Below are positions 53,522-64,000 of a stretch of 64,000 bases of DNA, in pieces. A model generated the notes under the pieces. That model had not been told where the DNA came from. It worked only from the letters and a program-made list of their open reading frames with translations, and searched no databases. The number at the start of each line of letters is the position of its first letter. The first letter of the stretch is position 1. Source of the DNA: Petrosia ficiformis (lineage: Eukaryota; Porifera; Demospongiae; Haplosclerida; Petrosiidae); contig OX345644.1 of NCBI GenBank assembly GCA_947044365.1, positions 2,925,737-2,989,736 of the forward strand, written 5' to 3'. A program made the position numbers and the translations under genes.

Positions 53522-55668
53522 TTAACAATGATTCTGTTCTATTTTATCAGCAACTCCACCCTTATCCACTGTTGGCTTACGGAGAGCATCACATAGACTT
53601 TTCCAAGTAGCCTGACCGGTATCAATCCAAGCTCTATATATTTGACGTTGGCGGGCCAATACTCTCTTGTTTTCATCCTCAATCCAATCTAATTTGTACT
53701 CTTTAACACCTAAAGCACCTCCAACTTCTCTCCAATCAGTAACTTCAATGGTCTCTTCCAAAACTGTTTGGAGATCACTTGCTGTATTTTTAAAGAAGAA
53801 TCACAAAGTGCATTAGACTAAAAACAATTGATGTCACATATTTAGAGTGTTATAAAATGTGTTATCATTGAGTGCAAAGTGTATAAAGCACACAGGAATA
53901 TGGTACTAAGTTGATCTGTCTGTTAACATAGTTTGAATATTGAGATTGTAATTTTACTTACATGTTAGAAATCCTTGAGATGTTGCATGTTGAGATGGTA
54001 TTGCTGCTGCTTGAGGTCGATCTGAAGGAACATAAATAATCAGTTTAGGTAAAGAAGACAGTCATGTACACATTGCATTTCTTAGATTACCAGCTAGTAA
54101 GTACTTCTCTTATGAAATGAAAAGACTAGCTGAACTAAGCAACTAACTAATGCAACAAGTTTATTCTACTTTGTGTTGTTCTGCTGTTGGGTATATACAC
54201 ATTATTAGAGTAATCTCTCTTAATAAAGTCTTTGGTATACACCCTATAAGGATTATGGTATGCTGTAAAAAGAAATGGGTAATTTTAACCATCAGTTGCT
54301 GATTTGTTTGTTCTGCTATCTGCAAGTCTAGTTTCATTTGATCTTGATCTAGTACATAAAGTACATGTCATAATAAAGCTTACTATAACAAATAATAACA
54401 CAATCTAGCTGCTATATAGCATAGTATCATAGTATAACCTGTAGTCTATTATTATCACTCCCATTCTAACATTTGTGAAAACAGCAGATGTTACTTGCTC
54501 ATTCCAGAGTAATATGTATTTGTACTTATAATAATAATAATCTCCTCTGTACTCTGAACATAGTTATTGTGGTATTCACATACTGTGTTTTAAGTATATT
54601 GTGTTGTTTTTATCATTCTTTATTATGATATCTATTTTATGTACTAGTCAATATAGATGAAGATCAAATACTACTTAGAAAGAAAACAAATCAATATTGA
54701 TTTATTTAATTATTATTCTCAGGGCCATAATGTAATGAGGGTTAAAATAACCATTAATTTAGCTGTAAGATCATACAGTGTGGGTGTAACAATAAGGAGA
54801 ATAACAAAATAATAATTTTCAGAAATCATGCACACAATGAAATATTAATAATAATAAACAAATGAATGAAAGATGATAAATGAGAAGAGAGAAACTGATC
54901 AAATATCAATTAATTGGTCTAAAATTTGTAAAATTAATACACATAATTTTATAATTGCTAACCTTTCAAATAGACTTCACCAATAGAAAATGAACACATA
55001 GGTGGTTGAAAATCCTTGCGCTCTTTTCTAACATCATCATGGGTTTTGCTAAGAATTGTAGTAATAGAGAGTGGTTCTCTCAGATGTTTACAGAGATAGT
55101 GAGTCCAAACACCTCCTCTGATTTTATCTCCCATCGACTTATAGCCAATATTAGTTGCATAAGCAATAAGACATCCAGGAGGAGCTTTGACTTTCTTCGG
55201 AAGGTTATGTGGACCTGGTCCTCGCAGTGATGTACCACTACTCAAGCAACAATCGAAAAAGAATAGACATGTACGTTGTGTACCATCGAAGGTCGAAACG
55301 ATGTCCTCCTCAACCCGAAGTACCTTTCCATCTTCTCCCTTCAGTTGCATTGGTATTACATATGGACTCCCTGAATCATTAATTCCCCCATGACCAGCAA
55401 AATAGAAAGTAATAAACTTGTAGTTAAGTGGATACCGGACTGTAGCAGCAGCCTTAACTAAGCAAGCTAACTGTGTACAAGTGGGATCTTTCTCAGTAAA
55501 TACAGCAAAGTTCAGCTCTTCAAATGTTGAAGACATATTCCTCACATCTTCATCAGTACCATCAGCACCATAGATCCCAATAATAAAGGCAATACCTTTT
55601 GCATCTGGCTTCTTTCTGTAGTGGATTTCAATTTGCTGTTGTTTTGTTTTTAGCTCTTCTTCCGTCAT
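53522..55668 (-). CDS. Caspase-like protease with C-terminal death domain (341 aa)
   Basis: Three exons in phase: 54963-55668, 53962-54021 and 53522-53781. The ATG at 55668 begins MTEEELKTKQQ. The peptidase C14 domain spans about residues 25-245: IIGIYGADGTDEDVRNM, catalytic His in FYFAGHGG, catalytic Cys in FFFDCCLSSG, and a small-subunit-like GGVWTHYLCKHL ... FQPPMCSFS. The CC dyad in DCC recalls metacaspases and paracaspases rather than the QACxG of classical caspases. A short linker (RPQAAAIPSQHATSQ) leads to a death domain of about 85 residues (TDWREVGGALGVKEYKLDWI, ATWKSLCDAL). Unlike most animal death-fold caspases, the death domain is C-terminal. It likely works in cell-death or innate signalling. 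Intron 1 holds a MITE at 54262-54770. Confidence 0.88.
54262..54770. mobile_element. ~500-bp MITE in caspase intron 1
   Basis: CTGTAAAAAGAAATGGGTAA followed by TTTTAACC near the left end is mirrored by GGGTTAAAATAACCATTAAT and AGCTGTAAG at the right. Internal sequence (CTCATTCCAGAGTAAT; TAGTCAATATAGATGAAGAT) is shared, inverted, with 60211-61133. Confidence 0.7.
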
Positions 55669-55701
55669 GATTACTTTAACTCCGCCTAATGGAATTTGCA
55701 A

Positions 55702-57089
55702 GGGTGGGGCTCATTGTGCAACTGTACTTTAGGATGTTCTTTGAGAGTGTTACCCCTGTGATCAAGCTAGGACACATTCTGAAACTGCAAGCAATAGTAT
55801 AACTGGGCTGGGTTTGTAGACATTTATACACTTCACAATATTTCTTTTGGTTCTCTACTTTCTTTTTCTTAATTTTTTTTCATTCTTGTTTGTGGATAGT
55901 TTACTTATTTCTTTTCTGTGTGACTTAATTGTTACAGTTGTTTGTGGTCTTCTCTTGGGATTCATCCACTGATTTGTCCTCTCCCAGTCCTATACAACCA
56001 AGGATTTGCTAGATATGTATGTAGCTATGTACATAAATAAACCCTATCAGACCGTTTTTGGCAGGCGGCTGTAGTAAATTTTGGTTGCTAAACTGGGTGG
56101 ACAACAAATATCTGATGCTGAAGTTTACACGTCAGACTAGCATTTTAGAGAAAGTATAATTAAAGAAGAATGGTATGTAATACAGCCATGCACTTACATC
56201 TGAAGACCTCAAGAAGATCTCAGTTGTATTAATTTTTTTCAATGGGATTATGTAGTTACTATTTTAAAATGATGAATTTTAATTGCAGTTGATTACAAGC
56301 AGATACCCATTTGAGGTACATATGTACGTACATAATTTTAAAAGACAATCTACTTTAGCGACGATATAATGGGATGTTTAAAAATGATTAAGCTATGTAC
56401 AAATATACACAATAATAAAGTAAACTGTTTCTCAGCGCCATGATGTAGTGATAATATACAGTGCTGGGCATCAGCTCACCCAACTTTGACAATGACTCTA
56501 TGACATATTTGGTGTGTTCCTACCCAACTTAGTGATAATGTATCAAGTGTGGTGAATGGATTTTATGGTTTTGTGTTTGAGTTACATGAGATAGTTTATA
56601 GAAAGTCATGTTGTAGTATGTAGATAATGCATGTGGTCACACAGATCATGTTTCTCCCATTTAGTTAATAGTGATTAGTCAATGACATGTACATACATAT
56701 GCATACGTACACAGTGTACCTCATGGATAGTCTTACTGATATGCTGGTAACCATGTAAAGCCTAATATATAAAATCATATAATCAATGATAATATGTGGA
56801 GTAGAATTTGAGTGCAAAGAATATTGCACTGTGACCAGTTGACTCATGCACATTTAAAATACACTGAACTGAATTTGTGTATAACTGGTGAATTTCAATT
56901 TCAAGCCAGCAGGCCGGCACTGATGACCATGTGTCGCAGACACTGAATCAAACCAGATTGTTATAACATAAATTTATACTGATCATAAATTAAATCAGTA
57001 GAAATATCATAGTGTGCTTGGTAGACAGTCAGGCCTTCACCGCCAGTGCCTAGCTGTGTACTATGAGTATGCGAACTTCCACTGTAAGT
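55702..57089. other. Intergenic; nothing recognised
   Basis: Upstream region of the caspase gene. AT-rich with short frames and no repeat family identified. Confidence 0.5.
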
Positions 57090-57414
57090 GTATAACCATA
57101 GATAGTAAAGGAAAGGGATTGGAAACGCGCGGTGGGTGTGGTTACGTTTATACACACATTTATATATACCATTATGGAACAATAGGCGAGTTTCGCGCGA
57201 AACAAGAGGCAGGCCTCTGCCAGCCAACAAAACACGCACGAAAACACTCTCTCTGTAGCCATTTAACAGTCCAGAATTACATAACTACTGTATATTCTCA
57301 AAAAAAAGTGAAGTAAACACCTGTATACAGGCAAGCAATATATTTTAATAGGAATTTCATGTATTTTAACATTGTACAACAGAGTTAGATTAGATTTAAA
57401 ATTCAGTCCTCTCA

Positions 57415-57725
57415 AGCATCCCTCCATAGGGTTGATGTTTTGTACCTCTAACTGAAAACAAAAAAGGTTACATTCATTACAATTAATATTAATACAAACT
57501 ACAATAAATTATACACTGGATTAAAAAAGTCAGGTCTTCAGAGGCCAAACAATGAAGGCACTATGCGTTCTTTATCTTTGTTCCAGAGGATCGTAGTTTT
57601 GTACCTCTAACTTAAAAAAAAAAAAGATTACATCATTATTATTTGTATTAACACAAACTATAATAAATTATACACGGGATTAACAGGGTTTGGTCTTCGT
57701 AGGCCAAACAATGAAGGTCTGCAAA
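57415..57725. repeat. Tandem duplication (~165-bp unit) inside the transposon
   Basis: GTTTTGTACCTCTAACT ... AAATTATACAC ... GGCCAAACAATGAAGG occurs twice in direct orientation. Confidence 0.8.
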
Positions 57726-57957
57726 CACATTTTCTTAATACTCAAAATATTAGAAAGTTGCTTTTTCTGTCCCGTTCATGTCACTACCAGCAAGTGAATA
57801 AGTAGTGGAACAGTAGTAAAGGTACACTTGGTAAATGGGACAAAGCTAATAGTTAGGCTATATATATATATATATAACTGTAGTTCCCAAAAACCAAATC
57901 CACCACCAATTGATCCTGTGATACTACTACCAATTAAAAGTAAACATAATACACATC

Positions 57958-58913
57958 ATGTATATATTCATTACTGTTACAAATTTGAAATACACAGATA
58001 ACTTGACCTATACTCTTAACACAGCAATGAGTGATGATGGCTTCACACTACCAACTGCTGAATCTAAATGTGCTCTTGAAACAGCAACACATCTTCTAAA
58101 TTGGTGTTCCATCGAAGCAAATCATCCATGTATAGAAAATTATCAATACTTCGATAACTTGTTCTGTCGTTTGATTACGTCCAATTACATCGCATCAGGT
58201 GAATACTTGAAATTTTGGGAAAGTTTTTATAGTAAAACTTGCGTTGATGGATCTGCTATCTTGTCATTCTATATCACATACACAATGTTTCAACAATATT
58301 GGAAGACAAATTATCCTCTAAATTGAAGAAATAACATCACAGACATTATCCGCTGACGACGAGAGTGCCCTATGGTATGTAGGAGGTTATATTATTAGAG
58401 CTATGACACACAGACTAGACCGTAGTAAATTTGTATTTAAGGAGGAAATGATATTCACCCTTATAGACTTTATCAAACATAAAGAATGTGATAATGATCT
58501 AGAGGAATCTGCCGATCTGGATCCAGAAATGTGGGTAAAGCTTATTGACAGAGGAGGATTAGTACATTGTACGAACGACTTCTTTGTTTTTCTCCACGAA
58601 CTAGTAGTGGCAAAATCAATCTTTAAACAGGCAACACATACAAAAGGAATAGACATTCCAAATATAATTAAAGAAATAAAAAGCAAAACAGATATAATTC
58701 TAACCTGGAATAGTGTATGCTCAACAACAGAACTTGTTAAGAGTATATGAAAAAGTCCAGGATGATCTACTGACAGAAATTTTACGTTTATATATTACAA
58801 TCCGTGGATTTGCATTTGTTTCCAGATGGATGGAGAATTTTAAGCTCTCAAGATCAAAGATCTTACAAAGGTCTAAAAGTCTTCGTGCTAAATTGCAGCA
58901 ATCAGATTCCTGA
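57958..58913 (+). pseudogene. P-type (THAP9-like) transposase C-terminal remnant
   Basis: The frame 57958-58326 (with ESKCALETATHLLNWCSIEA) ends in a stop. A second frame continues from about 58335 to 58750 (SADDESALWYVGGYIIRAM, LIDRGGLVHCTNDFF), and a third reaches 58913. The YVGGYI and RGGLV motifs are those of the C-terminal part of P/THAP9 transposases. The N-terminal THAP zinc finger and most of the catalytic core are absent. Two frame breaks or unrecognised introns separate the parts, so the copy is probably inactive. Confidence 0.65.
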
Positions 58914-59165
58914 GGGAATATTGTTATATTTTATTAATTCTATATAATGTATAAGTTATTCCTTACCTATTATTTCCTCTATTCTTCTTGAACTATTTTC
59001 CAATTCCCCACATGGTTCAGGTTTATGTACAAGTATTCTAATTACCAATATACGGTACGAATATTCCAATTTATACTATTTTATAGATATAATACGGCCA
59101 TAACTCGCATTCATTGTCCGCGAACGTTGTTTCCAATCCCTTTCCTTTACTATCTATGGTATAAC

Positions 59166-59940
59166 CACGCCTTCGTTCCCTAGCAACATAACAAGCCCTT
59201 GGCTAGAGATAAAACGTGCAATCTTTTCTGTGTAATGATCTAACTGTTTAGAGAGAAGTCTACGATTTGCTGAATACTTATTTGCCTCAAATACCATATT
59301 GTTGTTTCTCCCAGTAGGTGAATATCGTTTATTGTGCACTCTGCAAATTATATTCACTAGCTAGATATTAGGTCACGTTTCGCAGCCTGGGGATATATCC
59401 TTAAATGTGCAAGTGGTGAGGGCGTCTTCACACAGTATTGAAGGCTCTACATGATATTAACTACTCAATTCAAGGTATGTCAAACTACCAAGTGAGTCAG
59501 TGAGTGTAATGATCATTGTGTATAATCATTATTGAACATGCAAGGGCCAATTGGAGTGCTGTATTAACAAATCACTTCATGTAGGAAAATTGCTGATGCT
59601 TCCCAAAGGGAGCCATCATTCATGACTTTGTATTTACTAGTGTAGTTGATAAATATATAGTGTGTTTGTCTGTGTGTTTGTGTCAGTCTGTCTGTCTGTC
59701 TGTGTGCATGCATGTGTGCTATGTGTTATGTGCTGTTTGCTGTGTAATACAGTTGTAGCATAGTTTGGTTAGTGGCTTATTGGTGTTTATTTCAATTTCA
59801 CATGACAAAATACAGTTAATATTATTTGTGTTTACACTTTTGTGTACTAATAAGTATAAACACCCCACTGAGTATTAAGTTTCAATTTAGTCTAGACTTT
59901 GAGTTGTTCCCAAACCCTCTGAATCGATATTGTGTGAACC
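59166..59940. other. Intergenic; TG-rich tract, no gene recognised
   Basis: Contains a degenerate GT/CTGT tract at about 59660-59740. Nothing else is recognised. Confidence 0.5.
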
Positions 59941-59944
59941 TATT

Positions 59945-60150
59945 GGATAATATTACATGTATATGAACCTCTGTGTTAATAGTACATGTATATGAACCTC
60001 TGTGTTAATAGTACATGTATATGAACCTCTGTGTTAATAGTACATGTATATGAACCTCCATGTTAATAGTACATGTATATGAACCTCCATGTTAATAGTA
60101 CATGTATATGAACCTCTGTGTTAATAGTACATGCTTTATGAACCTCTGTA
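59945..60150. repeat. 29-bp minisatellite
   Basis: About seven copies of TTAATAGTACATGTATATGA followed by ACCTCTGTG, nearly identical, ending in degenerate ACCTCTGTATAT units. Confidence 0.95.
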
Positions 60151-60210
60151 TATAAACCTCTGTATATGAAGAGGGTGAACATGTAATATATAAAAGCACT
60201 GTTTTCTTAC

Positions 60211-61133
60211 GCACTGTAAAAAGATATTTTTTTGAAGTCAATGTTAAAATTAAAAGCCAAAGACATACTTCATTAATAGGCTACACACTGAAAAGGGCAT
60301 GTTTCAATGACTAAAATGCAGTATAACAGTAGATTTTTGTAGTTTCTTCATAATCATTTGCTACTGCGTAAAAATTAATGGGTTATTTTAACCCTCATTT
60401 GGTTACATGAGTTTCAACTCCTCCTGAGACTGTATAAATCAATCCTGTATTGCTAGGTAATGTATAGAAGCTGTTTCTTTGATCTATATTGACTAGTATA
60501 TAAAGTACATAATAAAGAATGGTAACAAAAACAATACAATGTACATATCTCTGTAAACATTAATGGGTTATTTTAACCTTCATTTGGTTACATGTACATG
60601 AGTTTCAATTCCTCCTGAGATTATATAAATCAATGCTACTTTCTTGTCTACCTAAGTAGTGTTTACAACTTACAAGTAGTAATTTATTTGTTTTTCATCT
60701 TGATCTATATTGACTAGTATATAAAGTACATCCCATAATAAAGAATGGTAACAAAAACAATACAATGTACATGTACTGTAAACATGTAAATCCCATAATA
60801 ATTATGTACATGTACATGTACATGTGCTGACTTTTCAAATGTCTGTGGAGTACATCACATGTTATTTGCTATTACAAGTACCAAATCATGTACTTAATTA
60901 TGTTAATTACTCTGGAATGAGCAAGTAACACCTATCGTTTTTGCAGATGTTGGAATGGCAATACTAATAATATACCACAGGTTGTACCTATAATACTATA
61001 CTCTCTATATAGCTACATTGTATTTATATGTTTGTATATGCCTTATTATGACATGTACTTTATACCAGTCAAATTGCATCGAATCTCCTGTAACCAACTG
61101 AAGGTTAAAATAACCTATTACTTTTTACAGTGC
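60211..61133. mobile_element. ~920-bp nonautonomous element related to the caspase-intron MITE
   Basis: GCACTGTAAAAAG at the left end is mirrored by CTTTTTACAGTGC at the right. Inside, a ~200-bp segment starting AATGGGTTATTTTAACC is duplicated in tandem (about 60375 and 60563). An inverse copy sits near the right end (GGTTAAAATAACCTATTA). No transposase. Confidence 0.75.
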
Positions 61134-61658
61134 ATCTATACGTACTCTGGCTAGAATGGTTATACATTGTATGTGATGCTGTGAATGTATACATGAGGAA
61201 ATATCTAATTTGATATATCACTTACACGTACCTTAAACCTCACACTTTGTCCATTTTTAAATTGAGCCAACTAGAACTTACAATGTACAGTACATGTAAC
61301 TATCAAGATTTTACAGTTTAGCCACCATGAAAGTCTGAAGGCACTGCCTCTTTGCCTCATATGCAAAGTGGGCAGTAACACCAGACTGCTTTGGTCTTTT
61401 AAGTCCTTATTTAATATACAAGAATTTCAGTTAGCTGGCCCAAGAAAAGCAACAAATTTTATTGGCTTCCGATACAGAATAGCTTATTCACATGTGTGTC
61501 ATTATTGTAAATTTCTATACAGAATGGCTTATTCACATGTGTGTTACTAATATAAATGTACATGCACGCACACTATGATGAGTTACATGTACATAACTTA
61601 CATTAATCTGTTGGTCATATACTATTCATAACTTCAACAGATAACATATTATACAAGT

Positions 61659-61717
61659 ATGATGTTCTCAATATTACAAGTATTGTTGATGCTCTTTTTA
61701 CAAGTTAACTCAGGTAA
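61659..61717 (+). CDS. Possible signal-peptide first exon (uncharacterised)
   Basis: ATG at 61662 or 61659 opens MMFSILQVLLMLFLQVNSG, a textbook-like hydrophobic signal sequence. It is followed at once by a donor-like CAG/GTAAAC. Sponge secreted and receptor genes often start with such an exon, but I found no convincing downstream exons within the window; the continuing frame (61718-61886) is Cys-containing but looks intronic. It may be a chance frame. Confidence 0.3.
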
Positions 61718-61899
61718 ACATTTTATTAATGTGTGTTCACATGCTTGTTGTGTGTTTAATTCTTGTAAACATGGTGTAGTAATACAAGGATTAGTCTTTC
61801 ATGTATCCAGTCATCAAACCATTATTATCATTATTGCTATTAATACAATGTACAATGCATGTGATGCCAAACCACATCAAACATAAAATCAGTGTTTAC

Positions 61900-63570
61900 C
61901 CCGGAATAATTATTAAAGGTGGAAGAGTGCATCAGTGGTACATAATGTTTGATCAATATGTGTTTCATTATTATTATGAAGGGCGTGACTAACTGAAAAA
62001 TGGTGGACTTTTCTAAGCTGATAATAAAAAACTCAGGAATTGCGGATACTGTGAACTGCATTAGCTTCGGACACAACCAATCACTTAACCCCTTGCGTAT
62101 CGTACTGCATAGGGTAATAATACATTATTAATTTTATTATTCATATGGGAGATTTTTCATAACCAGACCAGATGGTACTGTAATATTTTTTATATCTGAT
62201 GTGTTTTGTATACTGGAAGCATTTCATGGCCTCATCAGCAAATTTTGAATGTTCTGCCACCATCAAACAATATATGGCAGAGAAATTGAGATGACAAACC
62301 GCATCATATGTATGAGGTAGGAGGAAGATTTCTACAATGTCTGCTAACAATGCAGTTCCAATCTTCAATTAAAGTAGACAAACTAAGATTCAGTGGGTGA
62401 TTTAAACTGCTGGACTACATTGTTGCTATGACAACAGCAAATTAAATAAAATAAAGGGCCCAATGTTTTGGTAAAAAAAACCATCACGTGCTTACAGAAA
62501 TAAAGTGAATGTAAACACAAAGTGATAAATGATAATTGATATAAGATATGAAAAAGGGATTGCTTATCAAGTGTTGGGGAACTTTTCATATAAGATGATT
62601 ACATTAATTTGTTTTGTGTACTATACATGATATCTGATGTGTTATGTTAGGGAATTTCTTTAAAATTTATATCACTACCTGCATCATAAAGTGTTATGTA
62701 CACTGGTTTATACAAGTAAGCCTCATCATCAGATGATGAATGTTCTGTTATTTCCTTCCATAATTGTGCAAAATTGGTATATTGGTGGCAGATGAGTTGT
62801 GTGATATAACAGCAAACTTTTGAAGTCAAGGCAAAGTCCACAATGATTTCATGTGATGTTTTATATGTACTTTAATGTATATACTTCAATACCATATTGA
62901 CATTAATATTGTTGTGTTTATTAAAATGTTTACATACACAAAAATGAATGTGTGAAGGATAATAATAAAATTTATGCCAGTGGTGTGGGAAAAATGTTGT
63001 TGATCATGTGATAGTAACATGAACATGAATGACGAATTACATGTCATGGAAGAATAATTTCTTATTTATTTTATATACATTAAGACATAGCATTTGTTAG
63101 TCACACATATCATTAATAATTACATATGTATTGTCTTATACGTAGCCTCAAAATGATACTATAAATATGTTAAATTTTACATTGTAGCAATCATACTAGT
63201 ACTGTAGCTTCACCTTAATGCCATGTCTCATAGTGACCTATATCACACATGTATAATACATTTACAATACATGTATTGTAAATTTTGATGGAGTTTATAT
63301 TAGCATCGAAATGTGAATTCCCTTGTGTCATTAGCTTTTCAACACTTTTTTTTTAATAAAAACAATTTAGTATTAGGTATTCATTAGTGATAATAACTTC
63401 ATATCATATGTGATATCATTTTCAAAAGGGACACTTTTCCACAAATAATTTTGATCAAATACTTATTTTCAATCGGTCACCATTCTGTCATTTTGTACAG
63501 GAAGTCAATGAAATTTGGTATCTAGGAAGAGCTATTATTAGGTTCCTTAGATACAGAATTTCATTGTTTG
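61900..63570. other. Intergenic; nothing recognised
   Basis: AT-rich, scattered short frames on both strands. Pieces at 62141-62368 and 62647-62841 (minus) look weakly protein-like but have no recognisable domain. Confidence 0.4.
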
Positions 63571-63582
63571 ACAGGTCTGTAT

Positions 63583-63848
63583 CACTGGCGTGTTTAAGGG
63601 GGGGGGGGGGCTGGGGGGGGCCCAGGGCCCCCCTGTTGTCAGAGCATTGAATCAGTAGACCCACGAAGATCGTGAACAGCATCATCAATAATAGACCATT
63701 ATGTACGTAACGTACGTCGCAACGTCGACCACACCTCTAATGAATAAATAATAATTCAAAAATTTGCCGCGCACTTCGTGCGCCATTGTTACACCAATAC
63801 AGCTAGGTGCTAGGCCCCCCCTGGTATTCAGGTCTGGACACGCCACTG
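63583..63848. mobile_element. hAT-like MITE, 266 bp
   Basis: CACTGGCGTG at the left and CACGCCACTG at the right are near-perfect inverted ends of the hAT CAGTGGCG type. Long G-runs lie subterminally, with matching C-runs on the other side. The flanks GTCTGTAT and GCCTGTAT agree at 7 of 8 bases, consistent with the 8-bp duplication of hAT elements. Confidence 0.8.
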
Positions 63849-64000
63849 GCCTGTATTAGTACAATTATACAGTGTTCCTTACTGTGATTATACATATAAT
63901 ATAGTTTTTGACATTGTATCATCCTGACCTTGGCTTTATTAAACTACATTGTATTACTTACTATATTAATAGCTATAGTACATGTACATGCATATGCAAT

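Larger units (their letters stand above)
57097..59158 (+). mobile_element. P-element-like DNA transposon, 2,062 bp
   Basis: Terminal inverted repeats of about 33 bp start CATAGATAGTAAAGGAAAGG then GATTGGAAAC and are mirrored at the right end. GTATAAC flanks both ends exactly (57090-57096 and 59159-59165), a 7-bp target duplication. The interior contains transposase-like frames (57958-58913) and a ~165-bp tandem duplication (57415-57725). The CA...TG termini, 7-8-bp duplications and protein resemblance fit the P superfamily. Confidence 0.85.

Overview
The window is eukaryotic, AT-rich and intron-dense. Its content suggests a demosponge; I infer something like Amphimedon from the gene families, short GT-AG introns and abundance of small foldback repeats, but no species can be proven from the sequence alone. 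Coding density is low. Most of the non-exonic DNA is microsatellites, minisatellites, miniature inverted-repeat elements and broken transposons.

Layout. 1-5.7 kb is a roughly 2.5-kb repeat present twice in tandem (about 481-3160 and 3282-5680). Each copy carries an AT-rich satellite and two minisatellites, and diverged relatives lie inverted at 47.0-48.1 kb. 5.8-8.0 kb is a graveyard: a Penelope-like fragment with a GIY-YIG domain, a stray inositol trisphosphate receptor (IP3R) exon, and a Tc1-like fragment. From 8559 to 39844 the minus strand carries one large IP3R-like calcium channel gene. I resolved about 70 exons, which sum to about 2,580 codons and are in phase at nearly every junction. 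Its introns hold many mobile elements. The IP3R frame is intact, but two hallmark sites look replaced: the glycine-rich selectivity filter and part of the IP3-binding pocket.

40-42.3 kb is a broken DDE transposon. 42.4-42.86 kb is a second copy of the IP3R last-exon/3'-UTR segment, placed directly against the truncated 3' end of a NUBP1-like Fe-S assembly gene (minus, 45620 down to about 42860). 49277-50062 (plus) is an intact, intronless COMTD1-like O-methyltransferase. 52.1-55.7 kb (minus) is a caspase-like protease with a C-terminal death domain, followed within 120 bp by a duplicate death-domain unit with its own ATG mini-exon. 57097-59158 is a P-element-like transposon with perfect 7-bp target duplications; a shorter relative sits at 28370-29042. 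The last 5 kb holds repeats, a possible signal-peptide exon and a hAT-like MITE.

The genes do not form an operon. Possible themes are calcium signalling (the IP3R-like channel), Fe-S assembly (a truncated NUBP1 copy), and cell death or innate signalling (the caspase/death-domain pair). Local duplication has repeatedly copied pieces of these genes into neighbouring sequence. All product names rest on motif recognition by eye.
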